Shown here one piece after another: positions 1 through 8,411 of a stretch of DNA of 64,000 bases (position 1 is its first letter; each line of letters begins with the position of its first letter). Position numbers and translations under genes: made by a program. The notes beneath the pieces were generated by a model. The model made no database searches. It was not told the origin of the DNA and saw nothing but the letters and a program-made list of their open reading frames with translations. This stretch comes from Acidobacteriota bacterium (GTDB taxonomy: Bacteria; Acidobacteriota; Blastocatellia; Pyrinomonadales; Pyrinomonadaceae), in the NCBI GenBank assembly GCA_025463135.1, contig JAOAPY010000016.1, positions 124,001-188,000 on the forward strand. Reading direction: 5' to 3'.

Positions 1-83
1 GATGAAGCGCCGTTTTACAGCTCAAATGCTACGGGCACGATTAGCGAGACAACAACGGGTTGCCGAACGCATTTCATGTCCCC

Positions 84-3000
84 TTATGGCTTATGATAGT
101 TCGGGTAGGGCGGATGATCGGGAATCACCACCGGATTCTTCTTGAGCGCCTCGAGGGTTATCTGCACGGCCTTTTCCAGTTGCGGATCATGTCCTGCCGC
201 TACCGCGGCCGGATCGTTCTCGACTTCAATGTCGGGTGCAATGCCGCGATTCTCTACTTCCCAATCGCCTTTTAATCCATAGATGGCCCCGCGCGGCGCG
301 GTGACAAACCCGCCATCCATCAAAGACGGATAGCCCCAGATACCTACCAACCCACCCCAGGTGCGCGTTCCCACCAGGGGGCCGATCTTGTCCTGGCGAA
401 ACATCCACGGTAAAGCGTCGCCACCTGAGCCTGACATCTCGTTAATGATCATCGTCTTTGGACCATAGATCTGCGCCAGCGGTGAACAGAACTTTTCTCC
501 ATCGCGCGTGATGGCACAGTTACGTAACGGCCGTTCGAGTTCATCGATGATATAGTCGGCCACCTGTCCGCCGTGGTTGTATCGTTCATCGATGATCGCG
601 GCTTGTTTTCCTACCTGCGCAAAATAAAAGCGGTTGAAATTCAGGTAGCCGCCGGTGGCCGTGTCTGGTACGTGCACATAAGCGACCTTGCCGCCGCTCA
701 TCTGGTCCACTTTGCGCCGGTTGTCCTCTTCCCAAGCCCGGTTGCGCATCGCGAATTCGCTGCCCACCGGGACGACTGTCACCTCGCGCGCACCTTTGCC
801 ATCCGGACTGGGTCCTACTTTGATGCGAATCTGCGTATCGGCCGTATTCTCGAAGTATTTGTAGACATCAACCGGCGGCCTGACATCGATACCATTGACC
901 TCGAGCAAATAGTCGCCGACTTTCACTTCGACTCCAGGTTGGGTTAGCGGCGCGCGCAAATCCGGGTTCCAATTTTCGCCGTTAAAGATGCGTGCGAACC
1001 TATAGCGTCCATTTTCGATGTGATAGTCTGCGCCCAACAACCCGCCTTTAACTTTCCTGGACTGTGGGACGTCACCACCGCCCATGAACATATGCCCAAT
1101 CGTAATTTCGCCCAGCATCTCGTCAAACAAATAGTTGACATCGTCGCGTCCGCCGGCGCCCTTGAGATATGGCGCATATTTTCTCTCCGCCGCTGCCAGG
1201 TCTAATCCGTGATGACCGGGATCGTAAAGGAAGTCCCGCTGGATGCGCCAAACCTCGTGGTACATCTGGTTCCATTCGGTGCGCGGATCGACATAGACCT
1301 CCATCGCCGATAGCTTCAGCGCTCCCTCGCCGGGCTTGGGGGCGGCCGCAGCAGCAGCGATAAACCACGCCGGGCCCTGGCGGTAGAGTACCTTTTCTCC
1401 GTTGGCTGAAACTGTGAAGCCGCTGATGCCGCCCAAAAACGTCTCAGTCTTGCGCGTGCTCAACTCAAATTTTGAAACAGTCGCTGGAATGATGGGATCA
1501 AATCGCGGCACATCGGGTAATTCACTGAGGAAGAGCACGCCGGTTTTTCCCGTGTCGAGCCCGACGTAATTTGCCGGCTTGATGGGCAAAGAAACAATGC
1601 GCTGACCAATTCCGTCCAAGTCAATGTTGACCACTACGGGCTCTTCTCTCTTCTCGTCTTCCTTACCCTTTTCGCTTTCCTTTCCTTTGTCTGCCTGCCC
1701 GCTCTTATTTGCGTCAGGTTTCTTGTCTTCGGCTTTCTTCTCTTCGGCTTTCTTTTGTTCCTCGGTCTTCTCTTCGTCGCTTTCGGGTTCAACTGGGGAC
1801 TTGTCACCCTTTTTTAAGACCACTGCATAGACACTGCGCAGGACCGGATGTTGATAGCTGGAAAGATCTAACCAACCCGACGACAGTCCGACGTCGGTGC
1901 TGGCCGTAAAGAATATTGCCTTGCCGCCCTTATCAAACACCGGATAACGGGCATCGCCAAGCGACTCAGTTATCTGCGAAGACTTTCTGGTTTCCAGCGA
2001 GTAAACAAAGATCGAGCGCAGATGGTTTTCGAGAAACTTCGAGTACGTCAGCCACTTGCTGTCCGGCGACCATGAGACAGTGAGCTGAACGCTGGGATCG
2101 TCATAGCGATCGGTATCTACTTTGATAGTTGTGCCTTTCTCGACGTCGGCGTACCAGATGTTAAGCCGCTTGTCAGTGAAGGCAATCTTCTTGCTGTCCG
2201 GCGACCAGACCGGTCCATAGAAGAATGACGGCGGGTTGCCCAGATTGATCTTTTTCACCGGTCCGAGTCCTGACTGATCGACCAGATGCAGCGCGTATTC
2301 TCCGGACTCGTCGGAAAAATAGGCGATCCACTTCCCATCGCGGGACCAGGCCGGGTCTCGGTCCGCAGAAGCAGTCGTACGAGTCAGGTTGCGCACGTCC
2401 CCTTTTTCGGCGGGCACTGAAAGAATTTCACCACGCGCCTCGAATACTGCGCGCGCGCCTGTCGGCGAAATTGCGGCGGATTGAATGCGCTCGCCGACCT
2501 TCTCGTAATGAGGTCGCGTTGCCGGCAGGTCACCGGATACGTGAATATCGACCTTGCCCGCTTTGCCGCTTTTCAGATCGAACAAATAGATGCCGCCGAA
2601 CTGTTCGTAAGCCAATGCCTCGGGGCCGGCGGAAACGGATTTCAGATCCAGTCCTTTATTCTCCAGCGCCTGACGTACGGTTCTTGTTTTCGTGTCGTAG
2701 GAAAATAATGTGACCGCGCCATTGCGATCGGAGAGGAAGTACACGGTATCGCCCACCCACACTGGATCAGAATCATTAGAATTTTCTCGGGGGATTTTCT
2801 CCAGCTTCAAATCGCTGAGTTGCAAAAGGTAAATGGGTGTCGTCTGCCCGCCGCGGTATCGCTTCCAGGATGTTTGCCATTTCAAGTTGGGCACATAAGC
2901 AATGCGTGAACCATCCGCCGAAAAAGAGCCTCTGTCGGCCCGCCACATCGGCAGCACTTCAGGCGATCCGCCCTCGACTGAAACTGTGTACAACCGTGTA

Positions 3001-3401
3001 AAGTCAGCGTACGACTCACGTCCTGATTGGAACAGCACCTTCTTCCCATCAGGCGTCCAGGCGACCGCTACGTCGGCGCCCGGATACCAGGTCAGACGAC
3101 GCGGCTCGCCGCCACCGGCGGGCATGATAAAGGCATCGATGTTGCCGTCGTATTCCCCGGTAAAGGCGATCCACTTGCCGTCCGGCGAAAACAACGGCAG
3201 ACCTTCGTGGCCGCCAGTCGTCAACTGCCGGGCCTCACCGCCCTCTCGCGGTACCGTCCACAGATAGCCTCCATAGACAAAGACAATTTGCGCGCGGTTA
3301 ACGGTCGGCGAATGCACGAGCAGGATTGCATCGTCTGCGGCAAGGGCGACTTGCGCCCCCAACAGTAGAATCGCGGTCATAAGCAAGGTTCGTAAACGCA
3401 T
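84..3401 (-). CDS. Tricorn-like S41 family protease, secreted
   Basis: A 1105-residue homologue of the tricorn protease, which degrades peptides. An N-terminal signal peptide (about 20 residues, ending near ALAADDA) points to export. The first half carries WD40/TolB-type propeller repeats with recurrent SPDGKWIAF and WSPDSKKIAF motifs. A Lys/Glu-rich low-complexity linker lies near residues 590-630. The C-terminal part has a PDZ-like segment and the S41 core, with the nucleophile context NEMSGSGGDALP and a conserved His in GEITIGHMF. I chose the inner ATG (MRLRTLL) over an upstream in-frame codon because GGAGGAAG sits directly before it and the signal peptide then starts correctly. It stands alone, divergent from the aromatic operon. 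Family call secure; substrate unknown. Confidence 0.93.
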   Translation of the reverse strand: MRLRTLLMTAILLLGAQVALAADDAILLVHSPTVNRAQIVFVYGGYLWTVPREGGEARQLTTGGHEGLPLFSPDGKWIAFTGEYDGNIDAFIMPAGGGEPRRLTWYPGADVAVAWTPDGKKVLFQSGRESYADFTRLYTVSVEGGSPEVLPMWRADRGSFSADGSRIAYVPNLKWQTSWKRYRGGQTTPIYLLQLSDLKLEKIPRENSNDSDPVWVGDTVYFLSDRNGAVTLFSYDTKTRTVRQALENKGLDLKSVSAGPEALAYEQFGGIYLFDLKSGKAGKVDIHVSGDLPATRPHYEKVGERIQSAAISPTGARAVFEARGEILSVPAEKGDVRNLTRTTASADRDPAWSRDGKWIAYFSDESGEYALHLVDQSGLGPVKKINLGNPPSFFYGPVWSPDSKKIAFTDKRLNIWYADVEKGTTIKVDTDRYDDPSVQLTVSWSPDSKWLTYSKFLENHLRSIFVYSLETRKSSQITESLGDARYPVFDKGGKAIFFTASTDVGLSSGWLDLSSYQHPVLRSVYAVVLKKGDKSPVEPESDEEKTEEQKKAEEKKAEDKKPDANKSGQADKGKESEKGKEDEKREEPVVVNIDLDGIGQRIVSLPIKPANYVGLDTGKTGVLFLSELPDVPRFDPIIPATVSKFELSTRKTETFLGGISGFTVSANGEKVLYRQGPAWFIAAAAAAPKPGEGALKLSAMEVYVDPRTEWNQMYHEVWRIQRDFLYDPGHHGLDLAAAERKYAPYLKGAGGRDDVNYLFDEMLGEITIGHMFMGGGDVPQSRKVKGGLLGADYHIENGRYRFARIFNGENWNPDLRAPLTQPGVEVKVGDYLLEVNGIDVRPPVDVYKYFENTADTQIRIKVGPSPDGKGAREVTVVPVGSEFAMRNRAWEEDNRRKVDQMSGGKVAYVHVPDTATGGYLNFNRFYFAQVGKQAAIIDERYNHGGQVADYIIDELERPLRNCAITRDGEKFCSPLAQIYGPKTMIINEMSGSGGDALPWMFRQDKIGPLVGTRTWGGLVGIWGYPSLMDGGFVTAPRGAIYGLKGDWEVENRGIAPDIEVENDPAAVAAGHDPQLEKAVQITLEALKKNPVVIPDHPPYPNYHKP

Positions 3402-3501
3402 TCTTCCTCCAGAGGGACACAATTGTCTTTGATTAGGATCGTGCAGTTTCCGGATCAGGGTCGGTCATATTACGAAGGATCTGCGAGTTGAGTTTCGATG
3501 G

Positions 3502-3604
3502 TCTGGGACCGCACGCATCCTGCGTGCTGGAGTTGGGGCGGTTTCTCCTTGCGATCCCGAAGGCCAGTGCCGCAGCCCCAGCACGCCAGAAGCGTGCGGT
3601 CCCA
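3502..3604. repeat. Palindromic intergenic repeat (GGGACCGCA family)
   Basis: TGGGACCGCACGC at 3504-3516 is answered by its reverse complement at 3592-3604. The left arm also holds a small hairpin (GCACGC, ATCCT, GCGTGC). A sister copy of the left arm lies at 61286-61311, with CACGC/GCGTG changed to CAGGC/GCCTG so that pairing is kept. It lies between the divergent tricorn gene and the aromatic operon promoter. Confidence 0.7.
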
Positions 3605-3623
3605 GGGAACCCGATATTTTTCC

Positions 3624-3653
3624 TTGACAGGTTTTTGTACGGCTGTCTATAGT
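3624..3653 (+). promoter_or_regulatory. Sigma-70 type promoter of the aromatic (phe) operon
   Basis: TTGACA at 3624-3629 and TATAGT at 3648-3653 are separated by 18 bases. Transcription would begin near 3660, about 25 bases before the leader peptide start codon. The perfect -35 box suits an operon controlled mainly by downstream attenuation rather than by an activator. Confidence 0.75.
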
Positions 3654-3684
3654 TGGCACTCGTTTCTGTTTTAGAGAGAAACAA

Positions 3685-3792
3685 ATGACGATTACCACGC
3701 ACACCCTCTTTTACTTCGCCTTTACGTACCGCTTCTTCTTTAACGGGGAGAGCGGACCGGCGAAATGTGGACGTGAAGTGCGAAAGACTTAA
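3685..3792 (+). CDS. Phe/Tyr-rich leader peptide (pheL-like) of an attenuator
   Basis: A 35-codon open frame, ATG to TAA, too short for ordinary gene calling. Codons 9-19 encode LFYFAFTYRFFF from its Leu onward: six Phe and two Tyr codons in eleven. A weak purine-rich stretch (AGAGAG) precedes the ATG. It sits between a consensus promoter and a strong terminator, ahead of chorismate mutase, prephenate dehydratase and DAHP synthase, exactly where a leader peptide sensing charged tRNA-Phe (and perhaps tRNA-Tyr) would be. The best known analogue is the enterobacterial pheL system; resemblance in sequence is limited to the Phe run. The peptide itself probably has no other function. A long opposite-strand frame across this region is taken as a shadow. 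Confidence 0.82.
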   Translation: MTITTHTLFYFAFTYRFFFNGESGPAKCGREVRKT

Positions 3793-3837
3793 GCAACCAG
3801 CACTAAATAGCTTCCAAACGAGCCAGCCGCGACTCCC
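3746..3837 (+). promoter_or_regulatory. Antiterminator pairing of the phe attenuator
   Basis: Just after the Phe/Tyr codon run, GGGAG (3746-3750), GCGG (3752-3755) and GGC (3759-3761) are complementary, in order, to CTCCC (3833-3837), CCGC (3827-3830) and GCC (3822-3824). Forming this pairing removes the 5' half of the terminator stem. A competing upstream hairpin, CCGCT (3729-3733) with AGCGG (3751-3755), overlaps the Phe codons, so a ribosome stalled there would free the antiterminator. The pairings are read by eye from sequence; their use is inferred from known attenuators. Confidence 0.6.
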
Positions 3838-3868
3838 AAAACGGGAATTAGTCGCGGCTGGTTTTTTT
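3823..3868 (+). terminator. Rho-independent terminator (attenuator) before chorismate mutase
   Basis: A perfect 12-bp stem, CCAGCCGCGACT at 3823-3834 with AGTCGCGGCTGG at 3850-3861, is followed by seven T residues (3862-3868). It ends only 20 bases before the chorismate mutase start, with no gene other than the leader peptide between it and the promoter, so it must act on the operon itself. Confidence 0.88.
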
Positions 3869-3887
3869 ACGAAAGGAACCACAGTCG

Positions 3888-4190
3888 ATGAATATCCAAT
3901 ACTGGCGCTCGGAAATAGATGAAATCGACCGCACGCTTTTGCAGCTCTTGAACAGGCGGGCGCGCCTGGCCATGAAGGTTGGCGCCCTGAAGCGCGTGGC
4001 AGGCTTGCCATGTTGCGATCCGGAACGCGAGCGCACAGTGCTGTTGACGCTGCAACAAGCAAACAGCGGCCCGCTCGATCAGCGCGCCATTGGCAAACTC
4101 TTTCGCCGCATCATCAGCGAATCAAGACGTGTCGAAGCGGGGGCCATTCAAACAACCGACGGCGCCGAAATGCGCCAGGGCTTGCTGTGA
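3888..4190 (+). CDS. Chorismate mutase, AroQ (all-helical) type
   Basis: A 100-residue monofunctional chorismate mutase, converting chorismate to prephenate, the branch point to Phe and Tyr. The N-terminal helix RSEIDEIDRTLLQLLNRRA and the following MKVGALKR carry the conserved Arg/Lys pattern of the AroQ fold; length is normal for the isolated domain. A sequence AAGGA lies about ten bases before the ATG. The terminator of the attenuator ends 20 bases upstream, and the last codons overlap the prephenate dehydratase start (GTGA). In many bacteria this domain is fused to prephenate dehydratase as PheA; here the two are separate but translationally coupled. Confidence 0.92.
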   Translation: MNIQYWRSEIDEIDRTLLQLLNRRARLAMKVGALKRVAGLPCCDPERERTVLLTLQQANSGPLDQRAIGKLFRRIISESRRVEAGAIQTTDGAEMRQGLL

Positions 4191-4786
4191 TTAATTCAGC
4201 GCCAAGACCAAGAGTCGCCTTTCAGGGTGAGCCTGGTGCGTTCAGCGAAGATGCAGCCATCACGCTGCTCGGTCCCGAGATCGAGTCGGTGCCGCGCCCG
4301 ACCTTTGCTGCGCTCTTCAGTAGCGTTGCCGAAGGGTTGGCAGACTTTGCAGTCGCGCCGGTCGAAAACAGTCTGATCGGGGCAATTGAACCGGTGGTTG
4401 CTTTGCTGCGTGGGAGCGCACTGATTAACAGCGGCGAGATAGTCTGCCGCATTCAACAGCAGTTGATTGGCTGCCCGGGTGCCGTTTTGGAAGATATTGA
4501 AACAGTGGAATCCCATCCGGCGGCTCTGGCCCAATGCCGGCGCTTCTTTACCGAGTATCCGCGAATCGTTTCTATCGCGGTCGACGACACCGCCGGCAGC
4601 GTCGCGCGAATAATCAAAAGCGGCAATCGCACACGCGCGGCGCTGGCAGGACGGCGAGCCGCAAAACTCTACGGAGGCTTTATCATCAAGGAGAACCTGG
4701 AAGACGATCCGGAGAACTACACACGCTTCGTGCTCCTCAGGAGTGGAGAGATTGGTGACTCTTCAAACCGTCCGCCGTTTAGATAG
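4187..4786 (+). CDS. pheA: Prephenate dehydratase, catalytic domain only (no ACT domain)
   Basis: Converts prephenate to phenylpyruvate for phenylalanine synthesis. The catalytic domain begins at RVAFQGEPGAFSEDAA and reaches the conserved Thr-Arg-Phe motif (residues about 179-181), then ends 18 residues later. The C-terminal ACT domain that normally binds Phe for feedback inhibition is absent, so the protein is 199 residues instead of about 280. I start it at GTG 4187, which overlaps the chorismate mutase stop (GTGA); the longer in-frame extension is out-of-frame mutase sequence. The stop codon lies inside a 57-bp palindromic element, which may have cut the gene short. Loss of feedback inhibition would leave the upstream attenuator as the main Phe-sensing control. 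Confidence 0.88.
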   Translation: MINSAPRPRVAFQGEPGAFSEDAAITLLGPEIESVPRPTFAALFSSVAEGLADFAVAPVENSLIGAIEPVVALLRGSALINSGEIVCRIQQQLIGCPGAVLEDIETVESHPAALAQCRRFFTEYPRIVSIAVDDTAGSVARIIKSGNRTRAALAGRRAAKLYGGFIIKENLEDDPENYTRFVLLRSGEIGDSSNRPPFR

Positions 4787-4832
4787 CGGACTTGTCCGCC
4801 CGACCAGGGGCACAAGTGACCCTATCTAAACG
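4776..4832. repeat. 57-bp palindromic element with 11-bp terminal inverted repeats
   Basis: CGTTTAGATAG (4776-4786) and CTATCTAAACG (4822-4832) are perfect inverted repeats, with an inner hairpin CGGACTTGTCCG. A close relative lies at 56458-56513 and a looser one at 51233-51294; single arms appear near 32829 and 6483. The left arm supplies the prephenate dehydratase stop codon. Confidence 0.72.
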
Positions 4833-4891
4833 AAAACGTACAAGAACGAACACGTAGAAGTCATACATCAGTACATAAGGAACTAAGAATC

Positions 4892-5908
4892 ATGATCGTT
4901 AACATGTCAACAATCGCAACTAAAAAAGAGATCGATCACGTCATTGAAAGAATCAAGGAGTGCGGCTATCAAGCGCACGTCATCGAGGGCACCGAACGCA
5001 CTGTGATCGGCGCCGTCGGCAACGGCGGCCGCCGATCAGAAATTGAGGCCCTGCGCGCGGCGCCGGGCGTGCAGGAAGTAATTCAAATCACACATCCGTT
5101 CAAGCTCGTCAGCCTGCAACTACGACAACGCCGCACTGTAGTTGATGTCCGTGGAGTAAAGATCGGCGGCGGCGATTTAGTGGTGATTGCCGGCCCTTGC
5201 TCGGTCGAGTCGGGTGAGCAACTTAGAGAAACTGCCCTGGCTGTAAAGGCGGCCGGCGCGCAAATGTTGCGCGGCGGCGCTTACAAACCCCGCACCTCCC
5301 CGTACGATTTCCAGGGATTAGGGGTAGAGGCCTTGCGGCTTTTGCGTGAGGCCGGCGATGAAACCGGATTGCCAATCGTTACAGAAGTGATGAGCGAAGC
5401 CGACGTCGAAATCGTGGCCGAGTATGCCGACATGCTGCAAGTGGGCGCTCGGAACATGCAGAATTTCTCGCTTCTCAGAAAGCTGGCGAAGTTTGCGCGG
5501 CCGATTCTTTTGAAGCGTGGACCATCCGCCACCATCAAAGAATGGCTGCTGGCAGCCGAGTACCTCCTGGCCGGTGGCAATGCGAATGTGGTGCTTTGCG
5601 AACGCGGCATCAAGACTTTTGAAACAGCCACTCGGAACACTTTGGATTTGTCGGCCATAGCGTTGGCAAAAGAGTTATCACATTTGCCGGTGCTGGCAGA
5701 TCCATCGCACGGCACTGGCTTGCGCAGCCTGGTGCCACCGATGTCAAAAGCTGCGGCGGCGGCGGGCGCGGACGGGTTAATGATCGAGGTCCATCCCTGC
5801 CCTGAACGAGCGCTCTCGGATGGACCCCAATCTTTAGATCTGCCGGGCTTTGCCGCACTGATGCGGGAACTCGGCCAGCAGCCTTTGAAGGAAGTGCGCG
5901 CTGCGTAA
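4892..5908 (+). CDS. aroF: 3-deoxy-7-phosphoheptulonate synthase (DAHP synthase, type I beta)
   Basis: Catalyses the first step of the shikimate pathway, joining phosphoenolpyruvate and erythrose 4-phosphate. Residues 1-75 form the ferredoxin-like regulatory domain seen in the Thermotoga enzyme, where it mediates inhibition by Tyr and Phe. The TIM-barrel core follows, with GPCSVES at 101-107, KPRTSPY at 132-138, QIGARN-type text ([10 protein letters not shown]) and DPSHGTG near residue 270. Length (338) is that of the regulated form. AAGGA lies about ten bases before the ATG. The gap to prephenate dehydratase is 105 bases with no terminator obvious beyond the palindromic element, so it is probably cotranscribed and under the same attenuator. 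Confidence 0.95.
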   Translation: MIVNMSTIATKKEIDHVIERIKECGYQAHVIEGTERTVIGAVGNGGRRSEIEALRAAPGVQEVIQITHPFKLVSLQLRQRRTVVDVRGVKIGGGDLVVIAGPCSVESGEQLRETALAVKAAGAQMLRGGAYKPRTSPYDFQGLGVEALRLLREAGDETGLPIVTEVMSEADVEIVAEYADMLQVGARNMQNFSLLRKLAKFARPILLKRGPSATIKEWLLAAEYLLAGGNANVVLCERGIKTFETATRNTLDLSAIALAKELSHLPVLADPSHGTGLRSLVPPMSKAAAAAGADGLMIEVHPCPERALSDGPQSLDLPGFAALMRELGQQPLKEVRAA

Positions 5909-5947
5909 GCACCAAACCTTGTCAGCAACCTGGGAGCTTGCGTTAGA

Positions 5948-6367
5948 TCAGCCACGCTTGCGCGTCGGTTTGTCCTGACCGGAACGGCTGAATTGCGTGT
6001 AGGCAACGCGGAACAGCTCTGAGAGGGCTGACGCGGTTTCGGGTGTGAGATTTTGATCGGCGCGCAAGTGCGCCTCAACAATTTCCGGCGTCGACTCATG
6101 CGGATAATAAATTACGGCTGACGCTTCGTTGCTGTCAGGATGCCGACCAGCCAGGATACGCTCCATTGGCATATCCAGCCAGGAGGTCAGGCGCGCAATG
6201 TTGTCGGCGTCGGGCTTGCCTGTACCATTCTCAATGCGCGAGAGAGTCGAAGCGGAAACACCGGTCTTGTCCGCAACGTCCCGCAAGCTCAAGCTCAATT
6301 CTTCGCGGCGGCGGCGAATTGCCCGTCCCAACTCTTCCGTATTCACCAAATTTTTTGAGCGCGTCAT
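5948..6367 (-). CDS. XRE-family helix-turn-helix regulator
   Basis: A 139-residue protein with a Cro/C1-type helix-turn-helix at residues about 10-65 (LGRAIRRRREELSLSLRDVA, then GVSASTLSRIENG), followed by a C-terminal segment with LRADQNLTPETASALSELF. I start it at the inner ATG (MTRSKN), preceded by GGGGGTAAAGG; an earlier in-frame ATG would add an unlikely hydrophobic stretch. It converges on aroF. Such regulators often pair with an ImmA/IrrE-type peptidase, but none is adjacent here. Its target is unknown. Confidence 0.82.
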   Translation of the reverse strand: MTRSKNLVNTEELGRAIRRRREELSLSLRDVADKTGVSASTLSRIENGTGKPDADNIARLTSWLDMPMERILAGRHPDSNEASAVIYYPHESTPEIVEAHLRADQNLTPETASALSELFRVAYTQFSRSGQDKPTRKRG

Positions 6368-6524
6368 TCCTTTACCCCCGACACTCAAGAAGATTTTGCA
6401 GGCAAACCATAGCATATGGGGGTTTTAGTCGCAAGACCTTGTGTTACCGGTGAGACATTGCTCGCGGGTGCTTCCGTAGCCGGCGGACAAGTCCACCCTC
6501 GAAACGGGTACGACTACTGGATGC

Positions 6525-8267
6525 TTACTGTTGAGCGCGACTGCGCAGAGCTGTCTTCGCGAGGTCGCGTGCATGTGGCAGAACGTCGACACCTTTGGCG
6601 ACTTGAGGATCATCAGTGGTCACAAACACGCGCTCGGCCATCACTCGACCATAGGCTGCAGTAACCAGATTGAAGCGTAATTGTGTAGTTATGAATTTTC
6701 GATTGCCGTCGAGTTGGGCGGCAGTTATTTTAAGCGCCGGCTGATTGGCCACGAATACTTTGAAGGCGTTGAAGGCCGCATCGGTGATCTGAAAGTCCAA
6801 CGGTTCCAGTTCATGTCGGAAATTAATCGGCCCTTGCACTTTGTAAGCGTCCAGGCCGCTTACGCGTTGATTTGCCAACTCGCGCGAGAAAGCAAAGATT
6901 GGGTTCAGCAAGCGCCGCTGAAAGAGCGAGACGGTGCGCGGCTCAACAACCTCATCTGGCGCAATGCCGCCCCCACCATAAACAGCGCGACCAGTGTCTG
7001 TGTGTTTCTCGGGTCCAATAGGCTTCATCGTCTGATCTTTTTGATCGAGACGAGTGGAGCCGCCATGTGTGTAGTAATCGTAAAATCCGCCATTCGAATA
7101 GTCCCGCTGAATCAGGCGTCCGGAAGGCGTGTAGTATTTCGCGGAAGTCAGCGTCAGTCCGGCGCCATGCTCCAGCGGGATGATGCTCTGGACCAGGCCC
7201 TTCCCGAAACTCGTCTTGCCCACAATCAAAGCGCGATCGTGATCCTGCATGGCGCCCGCAACGATTTCCGAGGCTGACGCAGTAGCCTCATTGATCAGAA
7301 TCACCAGCGGAGTAAGATCAGGTGAGCGGTTCTGCGACAGGAACGTGTTATCTCGAAAACCGTTTCGTCCTTTTTGACTCAGGATCACTTCGCTGTTGGG
7401 CAGAAAGGTCTCGGCCACCCGTATCGCCTGGTCCAAAAACCCGCCCGGATTATTCCGCAGATCCAACACCAGCGAAGTCATGCCCTTGCCGTGCAATTCT
7501 TCCAGCGCCCCTTGTAATTCTTCTGTAGTGGTGTAGTTGAAGCCCCGCGACATATCGACATAGCCGATGCCAGGGCCGATCATGTAGGCATCGGGTATGG
7601 ATGGCTGCGGAACGGCCTGACGTGTGATGGGAACAATTTCTACCTGGCCGTTAGCCGCGCGCTCGACCGTTACTTTCACCAGCGAGCCGCGCGGGCCGCG
7701 GATCTTGTCTCGTACTTCCAGAGAACTCTTGCCGGTCATCTTTACGCCGTCGACCGCGATGATTCGGTCACCAAAGCGCAGGCCTCCGCGGGCGGCGGGC
7801 GAATTCTCAAAAGTAGCAGTGATGAAGGTGTCGCTGTCTTCCACAACAACATAACTCTGGATTGAGGCGCCGATGCCGAAATACTCTGAACGCTGGTCCG
7901 TCTTCAATTCGTCGAATTCTTCCTTATCAAAATAGTTTGAATGCGGATCAAGCGAGCGCAGCATCCCGGTGATAGACGATTTGAACACTGCGTTGTAATC
8001 CAGCTTGCTGCCCTCGACGTAGTTCTCCTCGACGAGTTTCAGTGCTTCCTGAAAATCTTCTTCGATTGGCGAGACGCCACGAACACGGCTACGCCGCCCG
8101 GTAGGACTTGCTGCAGATGGCTTTCCTGACGCAGTCGTAGTTGTGGATGATCCCTGCGGTTTCTGCTGCGCGCTGACGCCACTGTTGACCAGGCTCGGCA
8201 TAACGAGCGACAACACAAATAGCGTGACCAATAATTTTGATAATAAATGCGAGAATTTCTTTTTCAC
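6525..8267 (-). CDS. C-terminal processing protease, S41A (CtpA/Prc family)
   Basis: A 580-residue exported serine protease that cleaves envelope proteins near their C-termini. A signal peptide (KKKFSHLLSKLL and a hydrophobic stretch to VSAQQ) is followed by a Ser/Thr-rich segment, a PDZ domain (about residues 125-215, with SEYFGIGASI and FENSPAARGGLRFGDRI), and the S41 core with DLRNNPGGFLDQA. The catalytic pair is Ser331 in ATASASEIVAG and Lys356 in GKTSFGKGLVQ, with the 25-residue spacing of the family. I prefer the GTG at 8267 (preceded by AGGGG) over the upstream GTG because the signal peptide then starts with Lys residues. A C-terminal extension of about 200 residues is not assigned. 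Confidence 0.92.
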   Translation of the reverse strand: MKKKFSHLLSKLLVTLFVLSLVMPSLVNSGVSAQQKPQGSSTTTTASGKPSAASPTGRRSRVRGVSPIEEDFQEALKLVEENYVEGSKLDYNAVFKSSITGMLRSLDPHSNYFDKEEFDELKTDQRSEYFGIGASIQSYVVVEDSDTFITATFENSPAARGGLRFGDRIIAVDGVKMTGKSSLEVRDKIRGPRGSLVKVTVERAANGQVEIVPITRQAVPQPSIPDAYMIGPGIGYVDMSRGFNYTTTEELQGALEELHGKGMTSLVLDLRNNPGGFLDQAIRVAETFLPNSEVILSQKGRNGFRDNTFLSQNRSPDLTPLVILINEATASASEIVAGAMQDHDRALIVGKTSFGKGLVQSIIPLEHGAGLTLTSAKYYTPSGRLIQRDYSNGGFYDYYTHGGSTRLDQKDQTMKPIGPEKHTDTGRAVYGGGGIAPDEVVEPRTVSLFQRRLLNPIFAFSRELANQRVSGLDAYKVQGPINFRHELEPLDFQITDAAFNAFKVFVANQPALKITAAQLDGNRKFITTQLRFNLVTAAYGRVMAERVFVTTDDPQVAKGVDVLPHARDLAKTALRSRAQQ

Positions 8268-8411
8268 CGAAGCAAACCCCTGATAAGTTTCCCAAAGCAC
8301 CACGCGAACGTTCGCGGAATCGAAATTAATCACCCGCCACGCAGCAAAAGCAATACTACACGGATGCCCGAGAACGGAGCAAGGTTATCGGCCAAACGGG
8401 TAGCCAAACGG

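Noticed and set aside
1-83. Open frame on the + strand from the left edge to TGA at 94-96
   Set aside because: About 31 codons without recognisable text, overlapping the tricorn 3' end; it could be the end of a gene to the left but nothing supports it.
3433-4062. Long open frame of 209 codons on the - strand
   Set aside because: It lies across the promoter, leader peptide, terminator and chorismate mutase on the other strand, has no recognisable domain, and its text is Arg/Ser/Pro-rich as shadows usually are.
4010-4186. N-terminal extension of prephenate dehydratase
   Set aside because: These codons are chorismate mutase sequence read in another frame; the family begins at the RVAFQGEPG text and a GTG overlaps the mutase stop.
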